Below, piece by piece: positions 23,066 through 30,942 of a DNA stretch of 64,000 bases. Positions within the stretch are counted from its first letter, which is position 1. The number at the start of each line of letters is the position of its first letter. This DNA is from Nocardioides sp. zg-1228 (lineage in GTDB: Bacteria; Actinomycetota; Actinomycetes; Propionibacteriales; Nocardioidaceae): contig NZ_CP070961.1 of NCBI RefSeq assembly GCF_017086465.1, positions 3,224,001 through 3,288,000 of the forward strand. Direction: 5' to 3'. The notes beneath the pieces are model-generated. The model had not been told where the DNA came from. It did not search any database and saw only the letters and a program-made list of their open reading frames with translations. The translations under genes were made by a program, and so were the position numbers.

Positions 23066-24286
23066 ATGCTCGAGACCGTTCGTGGACCACGCCAGCTGAT
23101 GGTGGGCGAGGGAGTCGCGGAGAACGTCCCGCGGGTGGTGGCCGAGTGCGGCTCGCGCGTCCTCATCGTGACCGACCGCGTCCTCCTCGCCCAGCCGCGG
23201 GTGGCCGAGCTGATCGCCGCCGTGCAGGCCAGGGTCGCCACGGTGGCGGTCTTCGCCGACGCGACGCCCGACGTGCCCCTCACGGACGTCGACCTCGCGG
23301 TGGCCGCCGCTGCCCAGGTCGACGCGGATGTGCTGCTCGCCATCGGTGGCGGCACGGTCATCGACCTCGCCAAGATCGTCGGGGTCATCCACCGCTACGG
23401 CGGAGCGCCGCGCGACTACTACGGCGAGTCCCGGGTGCCCGGACCGACGATGCCCCTCGTGGCCGTGCCCACGACATCCGGCACAGGCTCCGAGCTCACC
23501 CCCGTGTCCGTGCTGACCGACCCCGAGCGCGAGCTGAAGGTCGGTGTCTCGAGCGTCCACATCGTGCCCGACTTCGCCGTCGTCGACCCCGAGCTCACCT
23601 ACTCGTGCCCCGCGACCGCCACGGCGTACTCCGGCATCGACGCGTTCTGCCACGCGGTCGAGAGCTACATCGCCGCCCCCCGTGCCCACGAACCGCGCGA
23701 CCTGGTGGAGCAGGTCTTCCTCGGCCGCAACCCGATCACCGACCACTACGCGCTCCAGGGCGCCGAGCGCATCGCCCGCAGCCTGCGCCGCGCCGTCCGC
23801 GACGGCAACGACGTGGTGGCCCGGGCGGACATGTCCTACGGGTCCGTGCTCGCCGGGCTGGCGTTCTCGCACGCAGGCAACGGCGCCCCGCACGCCCTGC
23901 AGTACCCGATCGGCGCAGCCACCCACACGCCGCACGGCCTCGGAGTGGGACTGCTGCTGCCCTACGCCCTGGTCGCGGCGCGCGAGGTGATCGGCGACCG
24001 GCTGGCCACCTTGTCGAGGGTGTGCGGACTGGAGGTGGACGGCTCCTCGGAGAGCGAGGCCGCGGACGCGTTCGTGCCCTGGCTCGTCCAGCTGCTGGCA
24101 GACATCGGCATCCCCGCCAGCCTGGCCGACATCGGCGTCGAGCGCGCCGACCTGCCGCGGTTCGCCGACATGGCCAGCGGGGTCACCCGGCTGATCCAGA
24201 ACCACCCGGGTCCGACCGACACCGCCAGCCTGACGGCGTTGCTCGAGGCCGCGTGGCTCGGCGACCCCACCGCAGCGACTCGCTGA
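23066..24286 (+). CDS. Iron-containing alcohol dehydrogenase (hydroxyacid-oxoacid transhydrogenase/4-hydroxybutyrate dehydrogenase-like)
   Basis: A 406-residue group III ADH. The nucleotide-binding loop is LLAIGGGTVIDLAK (about 90-104) and the second signature is VPTTSGTGSEL. The metal site is complete: Asp and His in SGIDAFCHAVES (about 190-201), His in HAGNGAPHAL and His in THTPHGLGVG. The length and the run GIDAFCHAVESY...NPITDHYALQGAERI fit the ADHFE1/4-hydroxybutyrate dehydrogenase side of the family. If it is a transhydrogenase, 4-hydroxybutyrate plus 2-oxoglutarate would give succinate semialdehyde and D-2-hydroxyglutarate, exactly the substrates of its two neighbours. Last gene of the rightward operon; its TGA directly abuts the right 25-bp repeat. 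Confidence 0.88.
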   Translation: MLETVRGPRQLMVGEGVAENVPRVVAECGSRVLIVTDRVLLAQPRVAELIAAVQARVATVAVFADATPDVPLTDVDLAVAAAAQVDADVLLAIGGGTVIDLAKIVGVIHRYGGAPRDYYGESRVPGPTMPLVAVPTTSGTGSELTPVSVLTDPERELKVGVSSVHIVPDFAVVDPELTYSCPATATAYSGIDAFCHAVESYIAAPRAHEPRDLVEQVFLGRNPITDHYALQGAERIARSLRRAVRDGNDVVARADMSYGSVLAGLAFSHAGNGAPHALQYPIGAATHTPHGLGVGLLLPYALVAAREVIGDRLATLSRVCGLEVDGSSESEAADAFVPWLVQLLADIGIPASLADIGVERADLPRFADMASGVTRLIQNHPGPTDTASLTALLEAAWLGDPTAATR

Positions 24287-24311
24287 TCGACCGGGACGTC
24301 ACGCGCTGACG
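24287..24311. repeat. Right copy of 25-bp direct repeat bounding the catabolic island
   Basis: Identical to 5487-5511. It contains the stop codon and last codons of yigZ (read leftward). Within it and 2 bp beyond, GACGTCA (24295-24301) and TGACGTC (24307-24313) form a perfect inverted repeat around CGCGC, a geometry also seen in recombinase core sites. Confidence 0.85.
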
Positions 24312-24928
24312 TCGACCCACCGCTCCCCCACCGCGACCGGGCGCACCCGGCCGCCCGTGGCCGCGGCGACGAGCTCGTCGAGGCGCTCGACCTCACCGGG
24401 CGGGGCGGCCAGCAGCAGCCGCACCTGCGCGTCGTACGTCGCGTCGAGGACCGCGACGCCCCGTGCGCGCAGCTCCCCCTCCACGCGGCCCGCGTCGGCG
24501 TGGTCGAGGTCGACCGCCAGCTCGGTCAGCAGCGAGCGGCGCAGCACCCCGGCCTCGGCCACCGCACCCCGCACGGCGTCGCCATACGCCCGGACCAGGC
24601 CGCCCGCGCCCAGCAGCGTGCCGCCGAACCACCGGGTCACCACCGCCGCGACGTCGCTCAGCCCGGCCCCGCGGAGCACCTCCAGCATCGGGGCGCCCGC
24701 CGTGCCCGCCGGCTCGCCGTCGTCGGAGGAGCGCTGGACGGCGGCGTCCGGACCGAGCACGAACGCCGAGCAGTGGTGGCGCGCGTCCCAGTGCTCGCGG
24801 CGCAGGGCGGCCACGAGCGCGCGGGCCTCGTCCTCGGTGGACACCCGGCGCAGCGTGCACAGGAAGCGCGAGCCGCGGTCCTCCACCATCGCGCTCGCGT
24901 CGCGCGCGATCGTGAGGTAGGACGTCAC
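24299..24928 (-). CDS. yigZ: YigZ/IMPACT family protein
   Basis: A 209-residue protein with the N-terminal IMPACT/UPF0029 domain: FLCTLRRVSTEDEARALV, the conserved HHCSAFVLG, SDDGEPAGTAGAPMLEVL and VVTRWFGGTLLGAGGLVRAY. A C-terminal DUF1949-like ferredoxin-fold part follows (LTELAVDLDHADAGRVEGEL). The family is thought to be linked to translation control or protein fate, with little biochemistry. GTG 24928 was chosen because it forms a GTGA overlap with the stop of the upstream membrane-protein gene, gives the family start TSYLTI and fits the frame. Its 3' end carries the right copy of the island repeat. Confidence 0.9.
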   Translation of the reverse strand: MTSYLTIARDASAMVEDRGSRFLCTLRRVSTEDEARALVAALRREHWDARHHCSAFVLGPDAAVQRSSDDGEPAGTAGAPMLEVLRGAGLSDVAAVVTRWFGGTLLGAGGLVRAYGDAVRGAVAEAGVLRRSLLTELAVDLDHADAGRVEGELRARGVAVLDATYDAQVRLLLAAPPGEVERLDELVAAATGGRVRPVAVGERWVDVSA

Positions 24929-26034
24929 GCCGGGCGTTGCGACGGCTCGTCGGTCGTGTCGGGCTCGGCGGCGGGACTCTCGGTGGGACCCTCGGTGGGA
25001 TTCTGGGCAGGACTCTCGGTGGGGCCGGGCTTCCAGCGCACCACCACCTCCTCGAACCCCTTGTGCCGCTGCATGCCCGCGTAGAGGGCGTAGGCCGTGC
25101 GGTCGGCATCGGTGAGCTCGACGTTGTCGGTGAACGGCGTGAGCAGGGCCCGCGGCCACAGCCGGCGCGAGAGCACCACGTTGATCTCGGTGGCCAGCAC
25201 GGCCATCACCGCGCCGATCCACAGGAAGCCGATCAGGCCGAGGACGAGGCCGAACGTCTTGGTCATCGAGGTGGTGTTGACCAGCGTGCGGTCGACGTAG
25301 GCCGCGCCGCCGATCTGGAGCAGCTGCCACATCACCGCGAGGGTGAACCCTCCCGGCGCCGCCCGCCAGAACGAGTGCTGGCCGGTGGCGGCGAAGCGGA
25401 AGAGGTAGGTCAACCCGGTGCCGACCAGCAGCACGGTGAGCAGCGGGAGCAGCCCCTTCACCGCGCCGCCGATGACCTCGGTGAACAGGTCGGTGGTGCT
25501 GGCGATGGTCGACACGATCGTCACCGCGAGCAGCGAGAGGCCGGCGGTCAGGAGCAGCAGCAGCGTCTTGACCCGGGCGTAGAACGGGTTGGGACGGCTG
25601 TTGCGCGGCACCGACCAGGCGACGTGCTGGGTGTTCTGCAGCGCCTGGCCGAGCCCCATCGCGCCGTAGAGCGCGGCGAGCCCACCGACGACGACACCGG
25701 TGACCGAGCCCTGCAGCCCCTCGGGCCGGCCGAGCTCGTCGCCGATGATCGGGAACTGCGAGAGCGCGGAGTTGAGGATCGCCTCCTGCCACTGCGGCTC
25801 GTTGCGCAGGACCAGGCCGAGGATCGAGGTGCCGAGCAGCATCAGCGGGAAGATCGCGATGAAGGCGTAGTAGGTCAGCGCGGCCGCCAGGTAGGGACCC
25901 TGGTCGTCGAAGAACTTGTAGACGACGGCGATCGGGAAGCCCAGCACGGGATGCCGACGCTGGAACCCGTCGACTGCCGAGACCGCTCCCACCTGATGGA
26001 GGCTACCGGGCGCATCCGCCGATCCCGTCACCAC
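24925..26034 (-). CDS. YihY/UPF0761 family inner-membrane protein
   Basis: A 369-residue protein with six membrane segments, in the arrangement of the YihY/BrkB (formerly RNase BN) family. The first helix pair starts at the family motif ALTYYAFIAIFPLMLL (about 52-68). Later segments include VKTLLLLLTAGLSLLAVTIV, LLPLLTVLLVGTGLTYLF and the C-terminal GFLWIGAVMAVLATEINVVL. The last ~40 residues form a soluble Pro/Glu/Ser/Thr tail with the repeating pattern PTESPAQNPTEGPTESPA. The function of the family is uncertain; it is not an RNase. It overlaps the upstream TSUP gene by 7 bp. Confidence 0.9.
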   Translation of the reverse strand: MVTGSADAPGSLHQVGAVSAVDGFQRRHPVLGFPIAVVYKFFDDQGPYLAAALTYYAFIAIFPLMLLGTSILGLVLRNEPQWQEAILNSALSQFPIIGDELGRPEGLQGSVTGVVVGGLAALYGAMGLGQALQNTQHVAWSVPRNSRPNPFYARVKTLLLLLTAGLSLLAVTIVSTIASTTDLFTEVIGGAVKGLLPLLTVLLVGTGLTYLFRFAATGQHSFWRAAPGGFTLAVMWQLLQIGGAAYVDRTLVNTTSMTKTFGLVLGLIGFLWIGAVMAVLATEINVVLSRRLWPRALLTPFTDNVELTDADRTAYALYAGMQRHKGFEEVVVRWKPGPTESPAQNPTEGPTESPAAEPDTTDEPSQRPA

Positions 26035-26807
26035 CAGCCGAGCAGCTGTCCGCCGAGTCGCACGACGAACCCCGACACCACGACGAGGAAGAACGCCCGG
26101 ACGAAGCGCGCGCCGCGCGCCATCGCCAGCCGGGCGCCGCAGTAGCCGCCGGTCACGTTGGCAGCCGCCATGACCAGCGCGAGGTCCCAGATGACCGCGC
26201 CCTGGGGGATGAAGACGGCCAACGCGGCCAGGTTGGTCGCCCAGTTGGCGAGCTTGGCCTTGGCGGACGCCTCGAGGAAGTTGTAGCCCAGCAGCCCGAC
26301 CAGCGCGAACACCAGGAACGAGCCGGTGCCGGGGCCGATGGCGCCGTCGTAGAACCCGATGGTCAGGCCGGTCAGGGCCACGACGGCGAGGTGTCGGCCC
26401 TGCTGGAAGCGCAGCCGGGTCAGCTCGCCGACGCTGGGGCGCATCAGGACGTAGCCGCCGACGACCACCAGCACCACGAGGATGATCGGGTCGAAGGCGC
26501 TGCGCGGCAGCATCGAGGCCACCAGCGCTCCCCCCGCCGACCCGAGGCCGGCGGCCAGCATCAGCGGCAGGAACGTGCGCGGGTCGGGCCGGATGCGCCG
26601 CACGTACGTCGCTGCGCTGATCGACGTGCCGCAGAAGGAGGCCAGCTTGTTGGTGGCCGCGATCTGGACCACCGAGGCGCCCGGCAGGCCGATCAGCAGG
26701 GCGGGCAGCTGCACCAGGCCACCGCCGCCGACGACGGCGTCGACGAACCCGGCGACCAGCGCCGCCAGCACCAGGAAGAGGACGACCTCGGCGGAGAGGT
26801 CACCCAT
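26028..26807 (-). CDS. TSUP (TauE/SafE) family sulfite/sulfonate exporter-like permease
   Basis: A 259-residue membrane protein with about eight helices and an internal two-fold repeat, typical of the TauE/SafE family. The first half has GFVDAVVGGGGLVQLPALL (about 20-38) and the second half GFYDGAIGPGTGSFLVFAL (about 150-170), the paired signatures of the family. Members move small sulfur or organic anions (sulfite, sulfoacetate, taurine products). Its location next to cystathionine beta-synthase is compatible with a sulfur-related export role, but no substrate can be assigned. Confidence 0.9.
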   Translation of the reverse strand: MGDLSAEVVLFLVLAALVAGFVDAVVGGGGLVQLPALLIGLPGASVVQIAATNKLASFCGTSISAATYVRRIRPDPRTFLPLMLAAGLGSAGGALVASMLPRSAFDPIILVVLVVVGGYVLMRPSVGELTRLRFQQGRHLAVVALTGLTIGFYDGAIGPGTGSFLVFALVGLLGYNFLEASAKAKLANWATNLAALAVFIPQGAVIWDLALVMAAANVTGGYCGARLAMARGARFVRAFFLVVVSGFVVRLGGQLLGWW

Positions 26808-26821
26808 GTCGAGCCCCCACG

Positions 26822-27250
26822 TCAGCTGGAGGTGGTGTCTCGGCTGAACTCCTGCACGACGACGGCGTCGTAGTCCTCGGGCATGGTGGCGCTCAGGCCG
26901 GGGCAGACGAACTCCTGCGACTGGTCGGGCTCCATGGTGGCGGCCGAGCAGTTGAGGGTCGCGACCGGCGCCCCGTCGGCGGAGAACACCATCTCGAAGA
27001 GCGCTGCCCGCTCCTCGTCCGAGGCGTTGGTGATCGTGCCCCTCACCTCGGGGGTGGTCACCTCCTCAGCGCCCGTCGACCGCTTGACGCCGGTGAGCTT
27101 CCAGCCCTCCTCGACGCTGAAGCCGTTCCAGGTGAAGGCCTCGCCGACCTCGACCTCGACCGGGTCGGTGCCGGTGTTGACGTCGTCGCCGCACGCGCCC
27201 AGCGCGCCGAGGCACGCGAGGGACAGCACGGTGGCAGCGAGCCGCCTCAC
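26822..27250 (-). CDS. Small secreted lipoprotein, unknown function
   Basis: A 142-residue lipoprotein with signal sequence MRRLAATVLSLACLGALGAC; the lipidated residue is the Cys at 20. The mature part has an Ig-like beta-sandwich pattern (EVGEAFTWNGFSVEEGW; EVRGTITNASDEERAALFEM) of the FxLYD/DUF4352 kind, ending with a short C-terminal strand (YDAVVVQEFSRD). The start overlaps the cystathionine beta-synthase stop by 4 bp. It could be a surface ligand-binding or envelope protein. No catalytic motif is seen. Confidence 0.75.
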   Translation of the reverse strand: MRRLAATVLSLACLGALGACGDDVNTGTDPVEVEVGEAFTWNGFSVEEGWKLTGVKRSTGAEEVTTPEVRGTITNASDEERAALFEMVFSADGAPVATLNCSAATMEPDQSQEFVCPGLSATMPEDYDAVVVQEFSRDTTSS

Positions 27251-28638
27251 GAGGAGGCCACGAACGTGAGCAGGTCCTGGCGGGTCAGCACGCCGATGGG
27301 CTTGCCGTCCTCCTGCACCAGCACCGCGTCGGCGTGCTCGAGGAGCTTGACGGCGTCGGCGGCGGCCTCGGTCGAGCCGATGGTCGGCAGCGCCTCCGAC
27401 ATGTGGTCCTCGACCTGGTCGGTCAGCTTGGCGTTGCCGGTGAAGAGCGCGTCGAGGAGGGTGCGCTCGGAGACCGATCCGGCGACCTCGGCCGCCACGA
27501 TCGGCGGCTCGGCCCGGACGACGGGCATCTGGCTGACGCCGTACTCCTGCAGGATGTGGACGGCCTCGGCGATCGTCTCGCCGGGGTGGGTGTGCACCAG
27601 GTCGGGCAGCCGGCCGGCCTTGCCGTGCAGCACCTCGCCGACGGTGCGGTGGTCGGCCTGCGCGCCGGTGGCGAAGCCGTACTGGCCGAGCCAGTCGTCG
27701 TTGAAGACCTTGGTGAGGTAGCCGCGGCCCGAGTCGGGCAGCAGCACCACGACCACGGCGTCGGTGCGCCCCTCGGCGGCCAGCTCGTGGGCGACCTGGC
27801 GGGCGGCGAAGGCGGCCATGCCGGCGGACCCGCCGACGAGCATGGCCTCCTCACGGGCCAGGCGCCGGGTGAAGGCGAACGAGTCGGCGTCGGAGACCTC
27901 GATGACGCGGTCGGCCACGCCCCGGTCGTAGGTGTCGGGCCAGAAGTCCTCGCCCACGCCCTCGACGAGGTAGGGACGGCCGGTGCCGCCGGAGTAGACC
28001 GACCCGGCCGGGTCGGCGCCGACGACCTGGATGTCGGGGTTCTGCTCCTTGAGGTAGCGCCCCACCCCGCTGATCGTGCCGCCGGTGCCCATGCCGGTCA
28101 CGAAGTGGGTGATCCGGCCGTCGGTCTGCTCCCAGATCTCCGGGCCGGTGGTCTCGTAGTGCGAGCGCGGGTTGTGGGGGTTGGAGTACTGGTCGGGCTT
28201 CCACGCCCCGGGCTGGGAGGCGAGGCGGTCGCTGACGTTGTAGTAGGAGTCGGGGTGCTCGGGCGCGACGGCGGTCGGGCACACCACGACCTCGGCGCCG
28301 TAGGCCTTGAGCACGTTGCGCTTGTCCTCGCTGACCTTGTCGGGGCACACGAAGATGCAGTGGTAGCCCTTCTGCTGGGCCACCATCGCCAGCCCGACGC
28401 CGGTGTTGCCCGAGGTCGGCTCGACGATCGTGCCGCCCGGCTGAAGCTCCCCCGACGCCTCGGCGGCCTCGATCATCCGGGACGCGATGCGGTCCTTCAC
28501 CGAGCCGCCCGGGTTGAGGTACTCCACCTTCGCCAGCACCAGGGGGGCGGCCGCGCCCTCGGGGAGGTCGAGGGTCCGGCCGAGCCGGACGAGCGGAGTG
28601 TTGCCGATGAGGTCGAGGAGCGAGTTCACGTACTGCAC
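27247..28638 (-). CDS. cbs: Cystathionine beta-synthase (PLP enzyme with C-terminal CBS domain pair)
   Basis: Condenses serine and homocysteine to cystathionine in transsulfuration. The 463-residue protein has the fold-type II PLP domain, with the Schiff-base Lys in NPGGSVKDRIA (about residue 45) and substrate loop EPTSGNTGVGLAMVA. The phosphate-binding loop is GMGTGGTISGVGRYL, and GVGEDFWPDTYD and DSGRGYLTKVFNDDW follow. A CBS-domain pair occupies about 335-463 (VHTHPGETIAEAVHILQEY; VLVQEDGKPIGVLTRQDLL), which separates it from plain cysteine synthase. There is no N-terminal haem domain, as usual in bacteria. The start MQYVNSLLDLIGNTPLV matches the family exactly. Confidence 0.95.
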   Translation of the reverse strand: MQYVNSLLDLIGNTPLVRLGRTLDLPEGAAAPLVLAKVEYLNPGGSVKDRIASRMIEAAEASGELQPGGTIVEPTSGNTGVGLAMVAQQKGYHCIFVCPDKVSEDKRNVLKAYGAEVVVCPTAVAPEHPDSYYNVSDRLASQPGAWKPDQYSNPHNPRSHYETTGPEIWEQTDGRITHFVTGMGTGGTISGVGRYLKEQNPDIQVVGADPAGSVYSGGTGRPYLVEGVGEDFWPDTYDRGVADRVIEVSDADSFAFTRRLAREEAMLVGGSAGMAAFAARQVAHELAAEGRTDAVVVVLLPDSGRGYLTKVFNDDWLGQYGFATGAQADHRTVGEVLHGKAGRLPDLVHTHPGETIAEAVHILQEYGVSQMPVVRAEPPIVAAEVAGSVSERTLLDALFTGNAKLTDQVEDHMSEALPTIGSTEAAADAVKLLEHADAVLVQEDGKPIGVLTRQDLLTFVASS

Positions 28639-28698
28639 CCGGCCAATCTAGCCCGCCGTTCGCCCGAGACCGTCACTGCCGTTGCGTAGCATCAGGGT

Positions 28699-29751
28699 GT
28701 GGGGGCAACAGGAGCAGCACGCAAGCTGGCATCGGCCGCCGCCCTGGGCGGTGGCGGGCTGTCCGTGCTCGGCGCCGGGCTCTACGGGGTCCTGGTCGCC
28801 GAGGCGAGGTTCGCGCGGCGGATCATCGGCAACGCGACCGACATCCCGCCCGACGCCACCGGCTGGTACGGCCGCGGCCGTCCCGGGCCGGCGATCCGCA
28901 TCGCCCTGCTGGGCGACTCGGCCGCTGCCGGCTACGGCGTCGAGCGGGTCGAGGACACGACCGGCGCCCACCTGGCCACCGGCGTCGCCGCCCAGGCCGA
29001 CCGCCGGGTCCACCTGCGCTCGTTCGCCGTGGTGGGCGCCCAGTCGAGCGCGCTGGGCGAGCAGGTCGACGCCGCGATCGGCACCCACCCCGACCTCGCC
29101 GTCGTGCTCATCGGCGCCAACGACGTCACCAACACCGTGCTGCCGTCCGCGTCGGTGCGCCACCTCGCGGAGGGCGTACGCCGCCTGCGCGAGGCGGGCA
29201 TCGTGGTCGTCGTCGGCACCTGTCCCGACCTCGGCACCATCCGCCCCATCCCGCCGCCGCTCAAGCAGATCGCCCGCGAGTGGTCGCGGCGCCTCGCGGC
29301 CGCGCAGACCATCACGGTCGTGGAGAACGGCGGCCGGTCCGTCTCGCTCGGCGACATCCTCGGCCCGGAGTTCGACGCGGCTCCCGCGGTGCTCTTCGGT
29401 CCCGACCGGTTCCACCCCTCGGCCGACGGCTACAAGCAGCTCGCGTCGGTGCTGGTCCCCTCGTGCCTGGCCGCCCTCGACCTGCTGCCCGAGGACGAGG
29501 CGATGCCCGAGCCGCGGCGTCGCGAGGGCATCCTCCCGGTCGCGGCCGCGGCCGTGCGTGCCGCGCGCACGCCCGGCACGGAGGTCGACGGCACCGAGGT
29601 CGGCGGCACCCAGCGCGGCCTGCGCGGTCGCTGGGTCGAGCTGCGGCACCGCCGGCGCCGCCCCACCCCCGACGCGGAGTCGCCGGGCGAGCACGAGGAG
29701 GAGGACACCGCCGGGGTCTCCCCCGCCGGCACCTCCCCCGCCAGCGGCTGA
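28699..29751 (+). CDS. SGNH/GDSL-type esterase with N-terminal membrane anchor
   Basis: A 350-residue protein with an uncleaved hydrophobic N-terminus (about 10-33) and an extracytoplasmic SGNH hydrolase domain. Block I with the nucleophile Ser is IALLGDSAAAGYGV (about 70-80), block III is LIGANDVTN, and block V with the catalytic Asp-x-x-His is PDRFHPSADGYKQL (about 235-248). The last ~90 residues are Arg/Glu/Pro-rich and likely disordered. Esterase or lipase activity on surface lipids or acylated glycans is expected. It starts at GTG; the gene is divergent from cbs across 60 bp. A perfect hairpin follows the stop. Confidence 0.9.
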   Translation: MGATGAARKLASAAALGGGGLSVLGAGLYGVLVAEARFARRIIGNATDIPPDATGWYGRGRPGPAIRIALLGDSAAAGYGVERVEDTTGAHLATGVAAQADRRVHLRSFAVVGAQSSALGEQVDAAIGTHPDLAVVLIGANDVTNTVLPSASVRHLAEGVRRLREAGIVVVVGTCPDLGTIRPIPPPLKQIAREWSRRLAAAQTITVVENGGRSVSLGDILGPEFDAAPAVLFGPDRFHPSADGYKQLASVLVPSCLAALDLLPEDEAMPEPRRREGILPVAAAAVRAARTPGTEVDGTEVGGTQRGLRGRWVELRHRRRRPTPDAESPGEHEEEDTAGVSPAGTSPASG

Positions 29752-29798
29752 GCCGGCAGCAGCTCCGCCGGCCAGGACTGAGCCTCCGGACGCACCGC

Positions 29799-29827
29799 GG
29801 CCCGCCCGAGCTGTGCTCGGGCGGGCC
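29799..29827. terminator. Bidirectional hairpin terminator, 13-bp stem
   Basis: GGCCCGCCCGAGC, loop TGT, GCTCGGGCGGGCC forms a perfect 13-bp stem between the convergent GDSL esterase and Bax-inhibitor genes. No strong T-tract follows on either side, as is common in GC-rich actinomycetes. Confidence 0.75.
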
Positions 29828-29861
29828 GTGGTGTGTGGTTCAGGTGGTGCGGCTCAGCGGA

Positions 29862-30746
29862 TCAGTCGCCACGCAGGATCGCGAGGATCCGGAGCAGGTT
29901 GGTGTAGATCCAGACCAGGCTGACGGTCAGGCCGAAGGCCGCGCGCCACGACTCGCGCTCGGGGAGGCCGGCGGCGACGCCGTTCTCCACGAAGTCGAAG
30001 TCGAGGATCAGCATGAAGACACCGAGCGTCAGGCCGACGATCGACATGACCAGGCCCAGGGTGCCGAAGCCGAACAGGCCGGTCTGGACGCCGAAGAGGC
30101 TGAGCACCAGGGACAGCAGGCCGAGGCCGACCATGCCGAGCATGCCCGCGACCACGAAGGTGCGGAACTTGGCGCCGACCTTGATGTCGAAGAACTTGTA
30201 GGCGGCCAGCGTGCCGATGAAGGCGGCGAAGGTGCCGAGCACGGCCTGGGTGACGATGCCGTCACCGAACTGGGCGTCGAACACCTTGCTGATCGCACCG
30301 AGGGCGACACCCTCGGCGGCAGCGAAGGCCAGGACCAGGGCGGGGCTGATCACGCGCTTGAAGCTGTTGACCAGCGACAGCAGGAACGCGCCGCCCGCGC
30401 CGAGCATGGCCAGCAGGCTGGCCTGACCCAGTGCGTCGCTGTCGGCCACGGTGCGGCCGAACGAGTCGGTCGTGACCATGTCGCCGATCCACCACCAGGT
30501 GAGGAACGCCGTCACGAAGACGAGGCCCACCGACATGGCGGTCTTCTGCACCACCGAGTCAACGGTCATCCGGCCCTGGTCGACCTGACCGGGCGCGCCG
30601 GTGCCCCACGTCGACGGGTCGGTGCCGGCGTCGCCGTAGCCGGGGTAGGCGGAGCCGCCGCCGGCGTAGGTCTGGTTGCCGTAGGCGTTCGACGAGGCGC
30701 GGTTGAACTCCTCGGAACGGGCGAAAACAGGGTTGTTGCTCTTCAT
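29862..30746 (-). CDS. Bax inhibitor-1/YccA family membrane protein
   Basis: A 294-residue protein with a soluble Gly/Tyr/Asn-rich N-terminus (about 1-60; YGNQTYAGGGSAYPGYGDAG) and seven membrane helices (about 65-290). The family pattern is visible in LVFVTAFLTWWWIGDM, ISPALVLAFAAAEGVALG and the C-terminal LPERESWRAAFGLTVSLVWIYTNLLRIL. These proteins are pH-sensitive calcium-leak channels or stress-related membrane proteins. The ATG at 30746 is supported by RBS AAGGAGA 4 nt upstream, excluding the longer open frame. A candidate promoter lies about 80 nt upstream. Single-gene transcription unit. Confidence 0.9.
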   Translation of the reverse strand: MKSNNPVFARSEEFNRASSNAYGNQTYAGGGSAYPGYGDAGTDPSTWGTGAPGQVDQGRMTVDSVVQKTAMSVGLVFVTAFLTWWWIGDMVTTDSFGRTVADSDALGQASLLAMLGAGGAFLLSLVNSFKRVISPALVLAFAAAEGVALGAISKVFDAQFGDGIVTQAVLGTFAAFIGTLAAYKFFDIKVGAKFRTFVVAGMLGMVGLGLLSLVLSLFGVQTGLFGFGTLGLVMSIVGLTLGVFMLILDFDFVENGVAAGLPERESWRAAFGLTVSLVWIYTNLLRILAILRGD

Positions 30747-30824
30747 GGTCTCTCCTTGGAGGCCGCCCCCGGAGCTTCCGGAGGGTGGGCGCCGTCGCGG
30801 TGACGACGCCTGTGGTGTCACGCC

Positions 30825-30852
30825 ACTCTAGCCGGGGTGACATCGGTTGAAA
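30825..30852 (-). promoter_or_regulatory. Candidate promoter of the Bax-inhibitor-1 gene
   Basis: On the minus strand TTTCAA (30847-30852) and TAGAGT (30825-30830) are 16 bp apart in an intergenic region, giving a leader of about 75 nt to the start at 30746. The match is moderate and the call rests on position and spacing. Confidence 0.35.
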
Positions 30853-30909
30853 CGCGGGCACGGACCGCAGTGTTCCCCTCACAGCAACTTCTCAGGTTGG
30901 CGCGCGATG

Positions 30910-30942
30910 TCAAGCGACCTTGACAACTCTGGTCATGTCAAG
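30910..30942. promoter_or_regulatory. Three TGTCAAG half-sites: candidate operator of the XRE regulator
   Basis: TGTCAAG, spacer CGAC, CTTGACA (within 30909-30926) is a perfect 7-bp inverted repeat. A third TGTCAAG copy overlaps the regulator's ATG (30935). Such an arrangement at the start of a small XRE gene suggests autorepression. TTGACA inside the palindrome could also serve as a -35 box. Confidence 0.5.

Larger units (their letters stand above)
5512..24286. other. Putative genomic island: TTT importer, CoA-transferases and dehydrogenases
   Basis: All the catabolic genes between the two repeat copies form two divergent operons and nothing else: nine genes leftward and nine rightward, including the regulator. 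ychJ outside one end and yigZ outside the other are intact. Their stop codons both lie inside the repeat, so removing the segment between repeats would leave the two genes convergent with an 11-bp overlap. No integrase, transposase or tRNA is present in the segment. Island status is inferred from the repeat structure. Confidence 0.6.

Noticed and set aside
5512-24286. Prophage or integrative element carrying its own recombinase
   Set aside because: No integrase, excisionase, transposase, replication or transfer gene was seen in the repeat-bounded segment.
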